NCBI GenBank assembly: GCA_035566015.1
Contig: DATMRS010000022.1
Location: 62,001 to 126,000, forward strand
Reading direction: 5' to 3'
DNA: 64,000 nt
DNA from: DATMRS01 sp035566015
Lineage (GTDB): Bacteria; Pseudomonadota; Alphaproteobacteria; Sphingomonadales; Sphingomonadaceae
Shown piece after piece: positions 51,782 to 60,881 of the stretch (its first letter is position 1; the number at the start of each line of letters is the position of its first letter). Under the pieces are notes generated by a model. It was not told the DNA's origin. It made no database searches and saw only the letters and a list, made by a program, of their open reading frames with translations. Made by a program: the position numbers and the translations under genes.

Positions 51782-53235
51782 TGGACCAGCCCACCGCTCC
51801 CGCCGAGAGCGATCTCGACGAATTTCTGGGCGCGCAGCCCGAATCGCGCCGCATGGTGTGGATGAAGCGGATCGGCATCGCGGCGATCGTGATCCTCGCC
51901 GCGCTCCTGTTATGGCGCTGCGTGCGCGGCGGCGGCGAGGAGGCGGCCTATGCGACCCAGCCGGTCGAACGGGGCGATCTTACCGTCACCGTTTCGGCGA
52001 CGGGCAATCTCGCGCCGACCAATCAGGTCGATGTCGGCTCCGAACTGTCGGGCCTCATCACCAATGTGAACGTCGACAATAATGACCGCGTCACGAAGGG
52101 GCAGGTGCTCGCCAAGCTCGATACCTCGCGCCTCCAGGATGCTCTGAACCAGAGCAAGGCGGCGCTGGCGTCGGCCAAGGCGCAAGTCGCGCAGGCGGAG
52201 GCGACGGCGGCGCAGGACAAGGCCAATCTGGCGCGGCTGGAGGAGGTCTATCGCCTCTCGGGCGGCAAGGTGCCGTCGAAGACCGAGCTTGATACCGGCC
52301 GCGCCGATTATGCCCGCGCGGTGGCCGGCGTGCGCACCGCCGAGGCGCAGGTGGCGCAGGCGCAGGCGCAGGTTTCGTCGGACGCCACCCAATTTTCGAA
52401 GGCGCTCATCAAGTCGCCGGTCAACGGCGTCGTCCTCTCGCGCCAGGTCGAGCCGGGCCAGACGGTCGCCGCCTCGTTCAACGCGCCGGTGCTCTTCACC
52501 ATCGCCGAGGACCTGTCGCGCATGCGGCTGGAGGTGAAGGTGGACGAAGCCGATGTCGGCCAGGTGAAGGCCGGGCAGCGCGCCACCTTCGCGGTGGATG
52601 CCTTCCCCGGCCGCACCTTTCCCGCGACGATCGAGCGGGTCGATGTCGGCGCCAACGCCAGCGGCGCGGCCACGTCGACATCGAGCAACAATACCTCCTC
52701 CTCCTCGAACAGCGCGAGCAGCAGCACCGTCATCGCCTACACCGCGCGCCTGACGGTGGATAACAGCGAATTGCTGCTGCGCCCCGGGATGACGGCGACC
52801 GCCGACATCGTGACGACCGAGAAGAAGAATGTGCTGCTCGTCCCCAATGCCGCGCTGCGCTTCACGCCCGATCGGGCCGACGTGGCGAGCGGCAGGAGCG
52901 GCGTGACGTCGGTGCTGGTGCCCCGTCGTCCGCGTCGCGGCAACCGCGCCGAAAGGCAGGTCGGTATCGGGCGCGGCAGCCGTCAGACGATCTATGTGCT
53001 GGGCGATGACGGCAAGCCGAAGCCGATAGAGGTGACGGCCGGCGACACCGACGGCAGCCAGACCGAAGTGACGGGCGAGGGGCTGAAGCCTGGCATGAAG
53101 GTGATAACCGGCAAGCTTGCCGCCGGCGCCCAGTCGCAGTCTGCCGGTTCGTCGGGTAATCGGCGCCGCGGTGGCCGTGGCCAGTCGGGCGGCCAGTCGA
53201 GCGGCCAGGCTGGCGGAGGGCAGAGTGGTGGCTGA
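51778..53235 (+). CDS. MacA-like periplasmic adaptor subunit
   Basis: 485 residues. One N-terminal membrane anchor (IGIAAIVILAALLLW, about 32-46), lipoyl half-motifs around a long coiled-coil hairpin (ALNQSKAALASAKAQVAQAE... to AEAQVAQAQAQVSSDA), then beta-barrel and membrane-proximal domains. A Ser/Asn-rich insertion (about 296-312) and a Gly/Ser/Arg-rich tail are unusual low-complexity additions. Links the ABC transporter to the outer-membrane factor. Overlaps the ATPase start by 8 bases. Confidence 0.93.
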   Translation: MMDQPTAPAESDLDEFLGAQPESRRMVWMKRIGIAAIVILAALLLWRCVRGGGEEAAYATQPVERGDLTVTVSATGNLAPTNQVDVGSELSGLITNVNVDNNDRVTKGQVLAKLDTSRLQDALNQSKAALASAKAQVAQAEATAAQDKANLARLEEVYRLSGGKVPSKTELDTGRADYARAVAGVRTAEAQVAQAQAQVSSDATQFSKALIKSPVNGVVLSRQVEPGQTVAASFNAPVLFTIAEDLSRMRLEVKVDEADVGQVKAGQRATFAVDAFPGRTFPATIERVDVGANASGAATSTSSNNTSSSSNSASSSTVIAYTARLTVDNSELLLRPGMTATADIVTTEKKNVLLVPNAALRFTPDRADVASGRSGVTSVLVPRRPRRGNRAERQVGIGRGSRQTIYVLGDDGKPKPIEVTAGDTDGSQTEVTGEGLKPGMKVITGKLAAGAQSQSAGSSGNRRRGGRGQSGGQSSGQAGGGQSGG

Positions 53236-53947
53236 ACCGCTGATCTCGCTGCGCGGCGTCACCAAGACGTTCGGCGAAGGGGCAGCCGCCTTCCAGGCGC
53301 TGAAGGGCGTCGACATTGACATCGCGCAGGGCGATTTCGTCGCGGTGATGGGCCCGTCCGGGTCGGGCAAGTCGACGACGATGAACATCCTGGGCTGTCT
53401 CGACGTGCCGACCGACGGCGAGTTCCTGTTTCGCGGCCATCATGTCGAGCGCCTGACGCGCGATCAGAGGGCCTTGCTGCGGCGGCGTTATCTCGGCTTC
53501 GTCTTCCAGGGCTTCAACCTGCTCGCGCGCACCACCGCGCTCGAAAATGTCGAGCTGCCCCTCCTCTATCGCGGCGAGGACAAGAAGACGCGGCACGACA
53601 TGGGGATGGCCGCGCTTGACAAGGTCGGGCTGGCCGACTGGTGGGATCATACGCCTGCCGAGCTTTCGGGCGGGCAGCAGCAGCGCGTCGCCATCGCCCG
53701 CGCGATCGTCACCCATCCCGACGTGCTCCTCGCCGACGAGCCGACGGGCAATCTCGATACCGAGCGATCGCGCGAGATCATGGACCTGCTGACCGAACTC
53801 AACCGCACCAGCGGCATCACCATCCTGATGGTGACGCATGAGGCGGAGATGGCCGCCTATGCGCGCACCATCATCCATTTCCGTGATGGCATCGTCGAAA
53901 GCGTCGAGCAAAGCTCGCGCGAGAACAGCCTGGCGGGGGTGATGTAA
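53228..53947 (+). CDS. MacB-type ABC transporter ATPase
   Basis: 239 residues from GTG 53228 (GTG at 53225 is also in frame). Walker A GPSGSGKST, Q-loop FVFQGFNLLAR, signature LSGGQQQR, Walker B VLLADEPTGNLD and H-loop VTHEAEM. LolD/MacB subfamily, which drives mechanical coupling and not substrate passage through the membrane. In E. coli MacB is one chain; here ATPase and permease are separate genes, with one directly following the other. Confidence 0.95.
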   Translation: MAEPLISLRGVTKTFGEGAAAFQALKGVDIDIAQGDFVAVMGPSGSGKSTTMNILGCLDVPTDGEFLFRGHHVERLTRDQRALLRRRYLGFVFQGFNLLARTTALENVELPLLYRGEDKKTRHDMGMAALDKVGLADWWDHTPAELSGGQQQRVAIARAIVTHPDVLLADEPTGNLDTERSREIMDLLTELNRTSGITILMVTHEAEMAAYARTIIHFRDGIVESVEQSSRENSLAGVM

Positions 53948-55156
53948 ATGCTCGGCACGACGATCATCCTCGCCATCCGCGAGATACGCCGACACCTCCT
54001 CCGGTCCTTTCTCACGATCCTCGGCATCGTCATCGGCGTGTCGGCGGTGGTGACGATGGTGACGCTCGGCAATGGCGCGACGAAGGCGGTGCAGCAGAGC
54101 ATCGCCAGTCTGGGCTCGAACATCCTCCAGATCCGCCCCGGCCAGGGCTTCGGGCGTGGCGGCGGCGGGCCGCGTCCGCCGGCTTTCAAGATAGAGGATG
54201 TGCAGGCGATCGGTTCGCAGATCGCCGGCGTCAAGGCGGTCGCGCCGCAGGTGCAGTCGTCGGGTGTGGCCGTCGCCAACGCCGCCAACTGGTCGACGTC
54301 GATCAACGGCACGACGGGCGACTATTTCATCGCGCAGCAATGGCCGCTGAGCGCCGGCCGTCTCTTCACCAGCGCCGAGGAGCAGGCGGGCAAGGCCGTC
54401 TGCATCATCGGCAGCACCGTGCAGGACAATCTGTTTCGCGGGCAGGATGCCATCGGCGAGCGTTTCCGCATTCGCGACGTGTCCTGCACCGTGATCGGCA
54501 CCTTGCAGACGCGCGGGCAGAGCGGCTTCGGCGGCGATCAGGATGATGTCGTCATCATGCCGCTGAAGACCGTGCAGCGCCGCTTCACGGGCAATCGCGA
54601 CATCAATTTCATCATGGTCGCGGTGGACCCGGCTTATGACACCACCACCGTCCAGAACGGGATCGAGAAGCTGCTGCGCGAGCGGCGCAACATTCTTCCC
54701 GGCAAGGAGGACGATTTCAACGTCTTTGATACCAAGCAGATTTCGGACACGCTGTCGGGCACCACGCAGATCTTGACAGGTCTGCTCGGCTCGGTGGCGG
54801 CGGTGAGCCTGCTCGTCGGCGGCATCGGCATCATGAACATCATGCTCGTCTCGGTAACGGAACGGACGCGCGAGATCGGCATCCGGCTCGCGATCGGCGC
54901 GGTGGCGCGCGAGGTGCTGATGCAGTTCCTGGTGGAGGCGGTGGCGCTTGCTTGCCTGGGCGGACTCGTCGGCCTCGCGCTTGCGCTGATCGCGACGATT
55001 GTCCTGTCGCCGATATTGGGCGTCCCCTTCCTGTTCGATCCGCAGATCAACCTGCTCGCCTTCGTTTTCTCCGCGCTGATCGGCGTGATCTTTGGGTATT
55101 TCCCGGCGCGCCGGGCGGCCTCGCTCAACCCGATCGATGCCCTGAGGCACGAATGA
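53948..55156 (+). CDS. MacB-type ABC transporter permease
   Basis: 402 residues: one N-terminal span (FLTILGIVIGVSAVVTMVTL), a large periplasmic domain (about 55-280) and three C-terminal spans, the FtsX/MacB arrangement; the coupling segment SVTERTREIGIRLAIGA is conserved. Forms with the ATPase, adaptor and outer-membrane factor a tripartite pump for macrolides, toxins, peptides or lipids. The actual cargo is unknown. Its stop overlaps the EF-hand gene. Confidence 0.94.
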   Translation: MLGTTIILAIREIRRHLLRSFLTILGIVIGVSAVVTMVTLGNGATKAVQQSIASLGSNILQIRPGQGFGRGGGGPRPPAFKIEDVQAIGSQIAGVKAVAPQVQSSGVAVANAANWSTSINGTTGDYFIAQQWPLSAGRLFTSAEEQAGKAVCIIGSTVQDNLFRGQDAIGERFRIRDVSCTVIGTLQTRGQSGFGGDQDDVVIMPLKTVQRRFTGNRDINFIMVAVDPAYDTTTVQNGIEKLLRERRNILPGKEDDFNVFDTKQISDTLSGTTQILTGLLGSVAAVSLLVGGIGIMNIMLVSVTERTREIGIRLAIGAVAREVLMQFLVEAVALACLGGLVGLALALIATIVLSPILGVPFLFDPQINLLAFVFSALIGVIFGYFPARRAASLNPIDALRHE

Positions 55157-55812
55157 GGATCGCCCTTCTGCTGTTGCTCGGCGTGGGCGGGCCCGCGCTG
55201 GCGGCGAACCGCCTGCCGCCCTGTCCGCCGCCGCATCCGCAGCTTTTCCTCTCGCCGATGGGGGAGCCGTTCCGCGCGGCGGCGGGCGCGGCCGATCCGG
55301 TGGGCGCCTGGTTCGCGCGCGCGGATGCCGATCATGACGGCCAGATCACCCTCGCCGAGATGGTGGCCGACGCCGATCGCTTCTTCACCGCGCTCGACGT
55401 GAATGGCGACGGCGAGCTGCTGCCCGACGAGGTGACGCGCTATGAGCGCGACGTCGCGCCCGAGGTGCAGCTTTATGTCAGCCGGCCAAACCCGTTCGGC
55501 ATGGGCGCGCGCTCCGAACGGACCCGCAAGCGCCCGTCACGCAAATCCCTGGAATATGGCGGCGCGATGGGGGCGGGCCGCTACGCCTTTCTCAACATTC
55601 CCGAGCCGGTCGCGGCGGCGGACGCCGACCTCAATCGCGCGGTCGACCGTGACGAGTTTCGCAAGACGGCCGTCAGGCGGTTTGGGCAGCTCGACACGGC
55701 GAGGGCAGGCCGGCTGACGCTGGCGACCCTGCCCCGCACGCCCGCGCAGGCCGCGGCGAGCGATTGCGATCCGACGCGCGTCGCCGAAAAGACCAAAGGA
55801 AGTAGACGGTGA
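55153..55812 (+). CDS. Exported EF-hand domain protein
   Basis: 219 residues with a signal peptide (MRIALLLLLGVGGPALA). Calcium-binding loops are seen as DADHDGQITLAE, DVNGDGELLPDE and a weaker DADLNRAVDRDE. A Met/Arg-rich middle region follows the second loop. Placed between the exporter permease and a two-component system with overlaps on both sides, so a periplasmic calcium-dependent modulator or sensor of the pump is a reasonable guess. Confidence 0.82.
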   Translation: MRIALLLLLGVGGPALAANRLPPCPPPHPQLFLSPMGEPFRAAAGAADPVGAWFARADADHDGQITLAEMVADADRFFTALDVNGDGELLPDEVTRYERDVAPEVQLYVSRPNPFGMGARSERTRKRPSRKSLEYGGAMGAGRYAFLNIPEPVAAADADLNRAVDRDEFRKTAVRRFGQLDTARAGRLTLATLPRTPAQAAASDCDPTRVAEKTKGSRR

Positions 55813-56510
55813 GCGGCGAAACTCCCAAAATCCTCGTCGTCGATGACGATGCCGACCTGCGGGCGCTCGTCTCGGACTTTCTGGGCGCCAACGGCATGGA
55901 GGTGTCGAGCGCGTCGGGTGGCGTCGAGATGGATGCGCGCATGGCGGAGAAGCGCTTCGATCTCGTCATTCTCGATCTGATGATGCCGGGCGAGGACGGA
56001 TTGTCTATCCTCCGCCGCCTGCGCAAACCGGGCGGCCCGGCGGTCATCATGCTGTCGGCGATGGGCGAGGACACCGATCGCATCATCGGGCTGGAGGTGG
56101 GCGCCGACGATTATCTGCCCAAGCCCTGCAATCCGCGCGAGCTGCTGGCGCGGGTGCGTGCGGTATTGCGCCGGCAGGCGGGGCAGGGCGGCGGCGCCAA
56201 CGGCCCCGTCCGCCGCTTCGGGGATTGGACGCTCGATATCGTCGAACGCTCGGTAAGCCGCATCGGCATGGGCTCGGTCCTGCTCACCGATGCCGAGTTC
56301 CGGACGCTGAACGCGCTGCTCGATCGCCCGCAGCGCGTGCTGACGCGCGACCAGCTTATCGAGCAGGGCAAGGGCATCGACAGCGACGTGTTTGATCGCG
56401 CGATCGACGTCACCATCTCGCGCCTGCGCAAGAAGCTGGGTCCCGACGATCCGATCCGTACCGTGCGCAACGAAGGCTATATGTTCACGCTCAAGGTGGT
56501 GGACGAATGA
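55809..56510 (+). CDS. OmpR-family response regulator
   Basis: 233 residues from GTG 55809. Receiver domain with DDD (ILVVDDDADLR), phosphoacceptor Asp in VILDLMMPGEDG, and Lys in YLPKPCNPRELL; C-terminal winged helix ending TVRNEGYMFTLKV. Partner of the kinase encoded next (ATGA overlap). Presumably controls the exporter operon of which it is the sixth gene. Confidence 0.95.
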   Translation: MSGETPKILVVDDDADLRALVSDFLGANGMEVSSASGGVEMDARMAEKRFDLVILDLMMPGEDGLSILRRLRKPGGPAVIMLSAMGEDTDRIIGLEVGADDYLPKPCNPRELLARVRAVLRRQAGQGGGANGPVRRFGDWTLDIVERSVSRIGMGSVLLTDAEFRTLNALLDRPQRVLTRDQLIEQGKGIDSDVFDRAIDVTISRLRKKLGPDDPIRTVRNEGYMFTLKVVDE

Positions 56511-57847
56511 GGCTGCGCGGCCTGCCGGTCTTCTGGCACACATTGCTGCTGCTGCTGGCGAGTCTGATCGCCAGCCAGATGGTATCGATCGCGATGCTGC
56601 TGTCGTTGCCGGCGCCGCGCCCCGATTTCAACCGCCTGTCCGATATCGCCGATACGCTCGCCGGGCAGACCGGCGATCCGCGCCATGACTCGCGTGAGCG
56701 GGCGTTGCTGGTGCGATGGAGCCCGACGCCGCCCGTGCCTGGCGACCAGATGACGAGCGAGCCGCGCTTCGCCGCGCGGCTGGCGCAACGGATCGGCGTC
56801 TCGCCCACCCGCGTCCTGCTTTTCTACGAACCCGATCAGCGCGCCAGCTTTCCGTTTCGCGACAGCCGGCGGCCCGAGCGGATGGTGCCGATGCGGCGTG
56901 GCGAGCCGCTTTTCTTCAATACGGTGATCGCCGCGCTCCATGTCGATGGCGGCTGGCGCGTCGTGCAGACGCCGCCGCGTCCGATCGTCTCGACCTGGCA
57001 GAAGCGGCTCATTCTCTGGTTCGGCGTCTCGGCGCTCGTCCTGCTGCCCTTCGCTTGGATCTTCGCGCGGGCGCTGACACGGCCGATCCGCAGCTTCGCC
57101 GAGGCGGCTGACCGGATGGGGGGCGATCCGCTCGCCCCGCGCATTCCCGAGCAAGGCCCCGCCGAATTGCGCACCGCCGCCCACGCGCTCAACCGGATGC
57201 AACAGCGGCTTGCCGACTATGTGGCGGAGCGGACGGCGATGATCGGCGCGATCGCGCATGATCTCAGGACGCCGCTCACGCGCATCGCCTTCCGTATCGA
57301 GGCTGCCCCCGAGGCGGTGCGTGATAAGGTGCAGAATGATGTCGAGCAGATGCGCGCGATGATCGCCGCGACGATCGGCTTCGTGCGCGGCAGCGTGACG
57401 CATGGCGACGAGGTGGGCGATGTCCATCTCGATCGGCTGCTGCGACGGCTGGTCGCCGAGGAGCATGACATGGGGCGGCGGGTAACGGCCGGCCCGATGG
57501 CGCAGATCGTCATCCGCGGCGATCCGGTGTCGCTTGCGCGGCTGTTCCAGAATCTGATCGACAACGGCATCGCTTATGGCAGCGAGGTGGTGGTGTCGCT
57601 GGCGCGCGAAGGCCATGAAGCCGTCGCGCGGGTCTGCGATCGCGGGCCGGGGCTGCCCGAGGAGAAGATCGAAAAGCTGTTCCAGCCGTTCGAACGCGGC
57701 GATCCCTCGCGCAGCCGCGAAACCGGCGGCATCGGCCTCGGCCTCACGATCGCGCGCGGCATAGCCGGCGAGCATGGCGGCACGCTGACCCTTCATAATC
57801 GCAGCGGCGGCGGTATCGAGGCGATCTGCCGCTTTCCCCTGCGATAG
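56507..57847 (+). CDS. Sensor histidine kinase
   Basis: 446 residues: spans near residues 7-33 and 170-188 around a periplasmic sensor region, then HAMP (ALTRPIRSFAEAADRMG), the H-box IAHDLRTPLTR, N-box NLIDNGIAYG, G1 DRGPGLP and G2 GGIGLGLTIARG. All catalytic elements are intact, in contrast to the kinase-like protein at 16894. EnvZ/OmpR-type pair with the preceding regulator. Confidence 0.94.
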   Translation: MRLRGLPVFWHTLLLLLASLIASQMVSIAMLLSLPAPRPDFNRLSDIADTLAGQTGDPRHDSRERALLVRWSPTPPVPGDQMTSEPRFAARLAQRIGVSPTRVLLFYEPDQRASFPFRDSRRPERMVPMRRGEPLFFNTVIAALHVDGGWRVVQTPPRPIVSTWQKRLILWFGVSALVLLPFAWIFARALTRPIRSFAEAADRMGGDPLAPRIPEQGPAELRTAAHALNRMQQRLADYVAERTAMIGAIAHDLRTPLTRIAFRIEAAPEAVRDKVQNDVEQMRAMIAATIGFVRGSVTHGDEVGDVHLDRLLRRLVAEEHDMGRRVTAGPMAQIVIRGDPVSLARLFQNLIDNGIAYGSEVVVSLAREGHEAVARVCDRGPGLPEEKIEKLFQPFERGDPSRSRETGGIGLGLTIARGIAGEHGGTLTLHNRSGGGIEAICRFPLR

Positions 57848-57869
57848 GGGGGCGTGTCACCGATCGGTC

Positions 57870-57900
57870 CGTCATTCCGGCTTTCGCCGCAATGACGGGA
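57870..57900 (+). repeat. Single GTCATTCC-type palindromic repeat
   Basis: CGTCATTCCGGCTTTCGCCGCAATGACG-like unit between convergent gene ends, of the same class as the cluster at 12721-12935. Inner arms CGGC/GCCG and outer arms GTCATT/AATGAC are visible. May help terminate transcription from both sides. Confidence 0.7.
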
Positions 57901-57954
57901 AAGGGAATGTGGCGGAATGTCTCGCCCGCCGGCGGGCCGGCCCTCGTTTCTCCC

Positions 57955-58602
57955 TTAGCGATCCCCCGCCAGGCGCATGTCCAGATAGTCGTCCACCGAT
58001 TTCATGAGCTGCGGCATCTCATGTTCGAAGAAGTGATTCGCGCCGGGGATCACGTCGTGGTGGATGGTGATGTGGCGCTGGGTACGCAGCTTGTCGACCA
58101 GCTTCTGCACCGCGCTGGGCGTCACCACCTCGTCGGCCTCGCCCTGGATGATGATGCCCGAGGAGGGGCAAGGGGCGAGGAAAGTGAAGTCGTACATGTT
58201 CGCCGGCGGCGCGATCGAGATGAAGCCCTTCACCTCGGGCCGCCGCATCAGCAATTGCATGCCGATCCATGCGCCGAAGGAGAAGCCGGCGATCCACGTC
58301 GTCTGCGCCTCGGGATGGATCGACTGCACCCAGTCAAGCGCCGAGGCCGCGTCGGACAGTTCGCCGATGCCGTTGTCGAATGTGCCCTGCGACTTGCCGA
58401 CGCCGCGGAAATTGAAGCGCAGAGTCGCGAAGCCGCGCCGCACGAACGTCTGATACAGGCTCTGCACGATGCGGTTATTCATCGTGCCGCCGCCCTGCGG
58501 GTGCGGATGGAGGATCATCGCGACGGGCGCGCGCGGGCGCGGGCCCGGGTTGAAACGGCCTTCTAGGCGGCCTTCGGGGCCGGGAAAAATAACTTCGGGC
58601 AT
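57955..58602 (-). CDS. Alpha/beta hydrolase of the KTN/dienelactone-like group
   Basis: 215 residues. Starts MPEVIFPGPEGRLEGRF, then LHPHPQGGGTMNN near residues 32-44, FRGVGKSQGTFDNG, nucleophile Ser in AGFSFGAWIG, acidic residue in GEADEVVTP and histidine in GANHFFEHEM. This is a widespread small hydrolase family (often called alpha/beta hydrolase YqiA/AbH-like) without a settled substrate. The frame remains open upstream to 59811 but only as antisense to the desulfurase gene. Confidence 0.86.
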   Translation of the reverse strand: MPEVIFPGPEGRLEGRFNPGPRPRAPVAMILHPHPQGGGTMNNRIVQSLYQTFVRRGFATLRFNFRGVGKSQGTFDNGIGELSDAASALDWVQSIHPEAQTTWIAGFSFGAWIGMQLLMRRPEVKGFISIAPPANMYDFTFLAPCPSSGIIIQGEADEVVTPSAVQKLVDKLRTQRHITIHHDVIPGANHFFEHEMPQLMKSVDDYLDMRLAGDR

Positions 58603-58704
58603 CGCATACCTGTCGATGAGAAATGTTCGGGCTACGCACGCTGGATGCGGAGAGGGAGTGTCGTTTATATAGAGGGCGCGCACGACGGCGCAATCGTTCG
58701 GAAA

Positions 58705-59766
58705 ATGACGGACTTGGCCAACCGCATCTATCTGGATCATGCCGCGACCACACCGCTGCTCCCCGCCGCGCGCGAGGCGATGGGCGAGGCGCTGGCGCAT
58801 TGGGCGAATCCCTCCTCGCCACATGCCGAGGGGCGCGCGGCGCGTGCCGCGTTGGAGGATGCCCGCGCGCGGATCAAGGCGGCGCTGGGCTGGGATCATG
58901 CGCTGATCTTCACCAGCGGGGCGAGCGAGGCGCTCGCGCTCGCACTCACCCGCGCCAAGGTCGTGCGGCGGCTCGTTTCGGCGGTCGAGCATGACGCGCT
59001 GTTCCGCGCCGCGCCCGATGCGGAGCGGTTGCCGGTCGGCACAGACGGTCTGGTCATCCTGCCGGAGGCGGTGGGGGATGCGCTGGTCGCGGTTCAGGCG
59101 GTCAATAACGAGACGGGGGTGATCCAGCCGCTCGATGCTCTCGCGCCCCGGTTGCGCGATACGGGGGCGCTGCTGCTCGCCGATTGTGCGCAGTCGGCGG
59201 GCAAGCTTGCGCTGCCCGACGCCGATTTCATCGCGCTTTCGGCGCATAAGCTGGGCGGACCGCCGGGAATCGGCGCGCTGCTGGTGCGCGATCTCGCCTT
59301 GTTGGAGCCGATCGGCGGACAGGAGCAGGGCTACCGCATGGGCACGGAAAACCTGCCCGCCGCGATCGCCTTTGCCGTCGCGGTCGAGGATCGTCGCGCC
59401 TGGCTCGCCCGCGCGGCGGAGTTGCGCGATCATCTCGAACGCGCGCTGGTGGCGGGCGGCGGCGAGGTCGTCGCGGCGGGGAGCCCGCGCCTGCCGACGA
59501 TCGGCGCCTATCGCATGCCGGGTGTCGCGGCCGCCTCGCAACTCATCCAGTTCGATCTGGCGGGCATCGCCGTTTCGGCGGGGAGCGCCTGTTCGTCGGG
59601 CAGCGTGAAGCCCAGCCATGTCCTCGCAGCGATGGGCTGGGGTGAGGCCGAGGCGCGCGAGGCGATCCGGGTGAGCTTCGGCGCCGGAACCACGCGTGCC
59701 GACATCTATGCCTTCGTCACGATCTGGACGCGCCTTGCCGAGGAGGCACGACGGCGGGCGGCATGA
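58705..59766 (+). CDS. Cysteine desulfurase (first of two)
   Basis: 353 residues, NifS/IscS fold type I PLP enzyme. The PLP lysine is Lys182 (SAHKLGG) and the persulfide cysteine Cys296 (SAGSACSSGS). Shorter than IscS (404) and lacking its C-terminal extension. ATG 58705 matches the family start IYLDHAATTPLLP. Overlaps the second desulfurase gene by 4 bases. Sulfur donor for Fe-S clusters or thio-modified tRNA; scaffold genes are not seen here. Confidence 0.92.
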   Translation: MTDLANRIYLDHAATTPLLPAAREAMGEALAHWANPSSPHAEGRAARAALEDARARIKAALGWDHALIFTSGASEALALALTRAKVVRRLVSAVEHDALFRAAPDAERLPVGTDGLVILPEAVGDALVAVQAVNNETGVIQPLDALAPRLRDTGALLLADCAQSAGKLALPDADFIALSAHKLGGPPGIGALLVRDLALLEPIGGQEQGYRMGTENLPAAIAFAVAVEDRRAWLARAAELRDHLERALVAGGGEVVAAGSPRLPTIGAYRMPGVAAASQLIQFDLAGIAVSAGSACSSGSVKPSHVLAAMGWGEAEAREAIRVSFGAGTTRADIYAFVTIWTRLAEEARRRAA

Positions 59767-60881
59767 TCTATCTCGATTATCAGGCGACCACCCCGCTCGC
59801 GCCCGAGGCACGCGCCGCGATGCGTCCCTTTCTGGAGGAGAGCTTTGGCAATCCGCATTCGCCGCACCGGCTGGGTCGCGAGGCGGCGGCGGCGGTCGAG
59901 GTGGCGCGTGCGCGTGTCGCCGCGCCGTTCGCGGGCGAGCCGGGGCGCCTGCTCTTCACGTCGGGCGCGACCGAGGCGGCGAACTGGGCCTTGAAAGGGG
60001 CGGCGCTCACCGCGCCGGAGGGGCGGCGGGGCATCGTCACGATCGCGACCGAACATGCCTGCGTGCTCGACACGGTGGGCTGGCTCGGCACGCAAGGGTT
60101 CGACGTGACGGTGCTACCGGTTGGCGCGGACGGTGTGGTGGACCTTGACCGCGCAGCGGCGGCGATCGACGGGCGAACGCTTCTCGTCGCGGCGATGCTC
60201 GTCAATAATGAGATCGGTGTGATCCAGCCGATTGAGACGCTCTCGCGGCTGGCGCACGCGGCGGGTGCGCTTTTCTTCTGCGATGCGGTGCAGGGCTATG
60301 GGCGCGTGCCGCTGCCCCTCGCGGCATGCGACATGATCGCGATATCGGCGCACAAGATATATGGGCCGAAGGGGATCGGCGCGCTCTGGCTGCGCGACGG
60401 GATCGCGCTTCCGCCCTTGCTCCACGGCGGCGGACAGGAGGGTGGCATCCGTTCGGGCACGCTCTCGCCGGCGCTGTGCGCGGGTTTCGGTGCGGCGGCG
60501 GCGCTGGCGGCGGAGCGGATGGAGGCGGACACCGTGCATGTCGAGGCGCTGTGGGGGGGCGCCCGTGCGATGTTGAAGGACTGGACGTTGAACGGCTCGG
60601 CCGAGGCGCGCTGGCATGGCAATCTGAACCTGCGCCACGACGGCGTCGATGCGGCGCGACTGATTTCCGAGGTGCGGCAGGTCGCTTTCTCGGCGGGTTC
60701 CGCCTGCGCAAGCGGTTCGGGTCGGCCGAGCCATGTGTTGCGCGCGATCGGCCTCAGTGACGCGCAGGCGCGCGCGAGCATCCGTCTGGGTTTTGGCCGC
60801 TATACGACGCTGAAAGAAATAGAGGAGGCGATGACGATGATCCGCGATGCCGCCGGACGGCAACGGATATGGGCGGCATGA
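59763..60881 (+). CDS. Cysteine desulfurase (second of two)
   Basis: 372 residues, same family. PLP lysine Lys198 (SAHKIYGPKG) and catalytic cysteine Cys315 (SAGSACASGSGRPSH). It differs from the upstream copy in the substrate arm (YQATTPLAPEARAAM, HGGGQEGGIRSGT), so an old duplication. Co-translated with the preceding gene and with the ferredoxin that follows (ATGA at 60878-60881), which supports a joint role in Fe-S cluster supply. Confidence 0.93.
   Translation: MIYLDYQATTPLAPEARAAMRPFLEESFGNPHSPHRLGREAAAAVEVARARVAAPFAGEPGRLLFTSGATEAANWALKGAALTAPEGRRGIVTIATEHACVLDTVGWLGTQGFDVTVLPVGADGVVDLDRAAAAIDGRTLLVAAMLVNNEIGVIQPIETLSRLAHAAGALFFCDAVQGYGRVPLPLAACDMIAISAHKIYGPKGIGALWLRDGIALPPLLHGGGQEGGIRSGTLSPALCAGFGAAAALAAERMEADTVHVEALWGGARAMLKDWTLNGSAEARWHGNLNLRHDGVDAARLISEVRQVAFSAGSACASGSGRPSHVLRAIGLSDAQARASIRLGFGRYTTLKEIEEAMTMIRDAAGRQRIWAA

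Noticed and set aside
58603..59811. Extension of the minus-strand alpha/beta hydrolase to 618 residues
   Set aside because: Everything beyond 58602 is antisense to the cysteine desulfurase gene and lacks conserved motifs.
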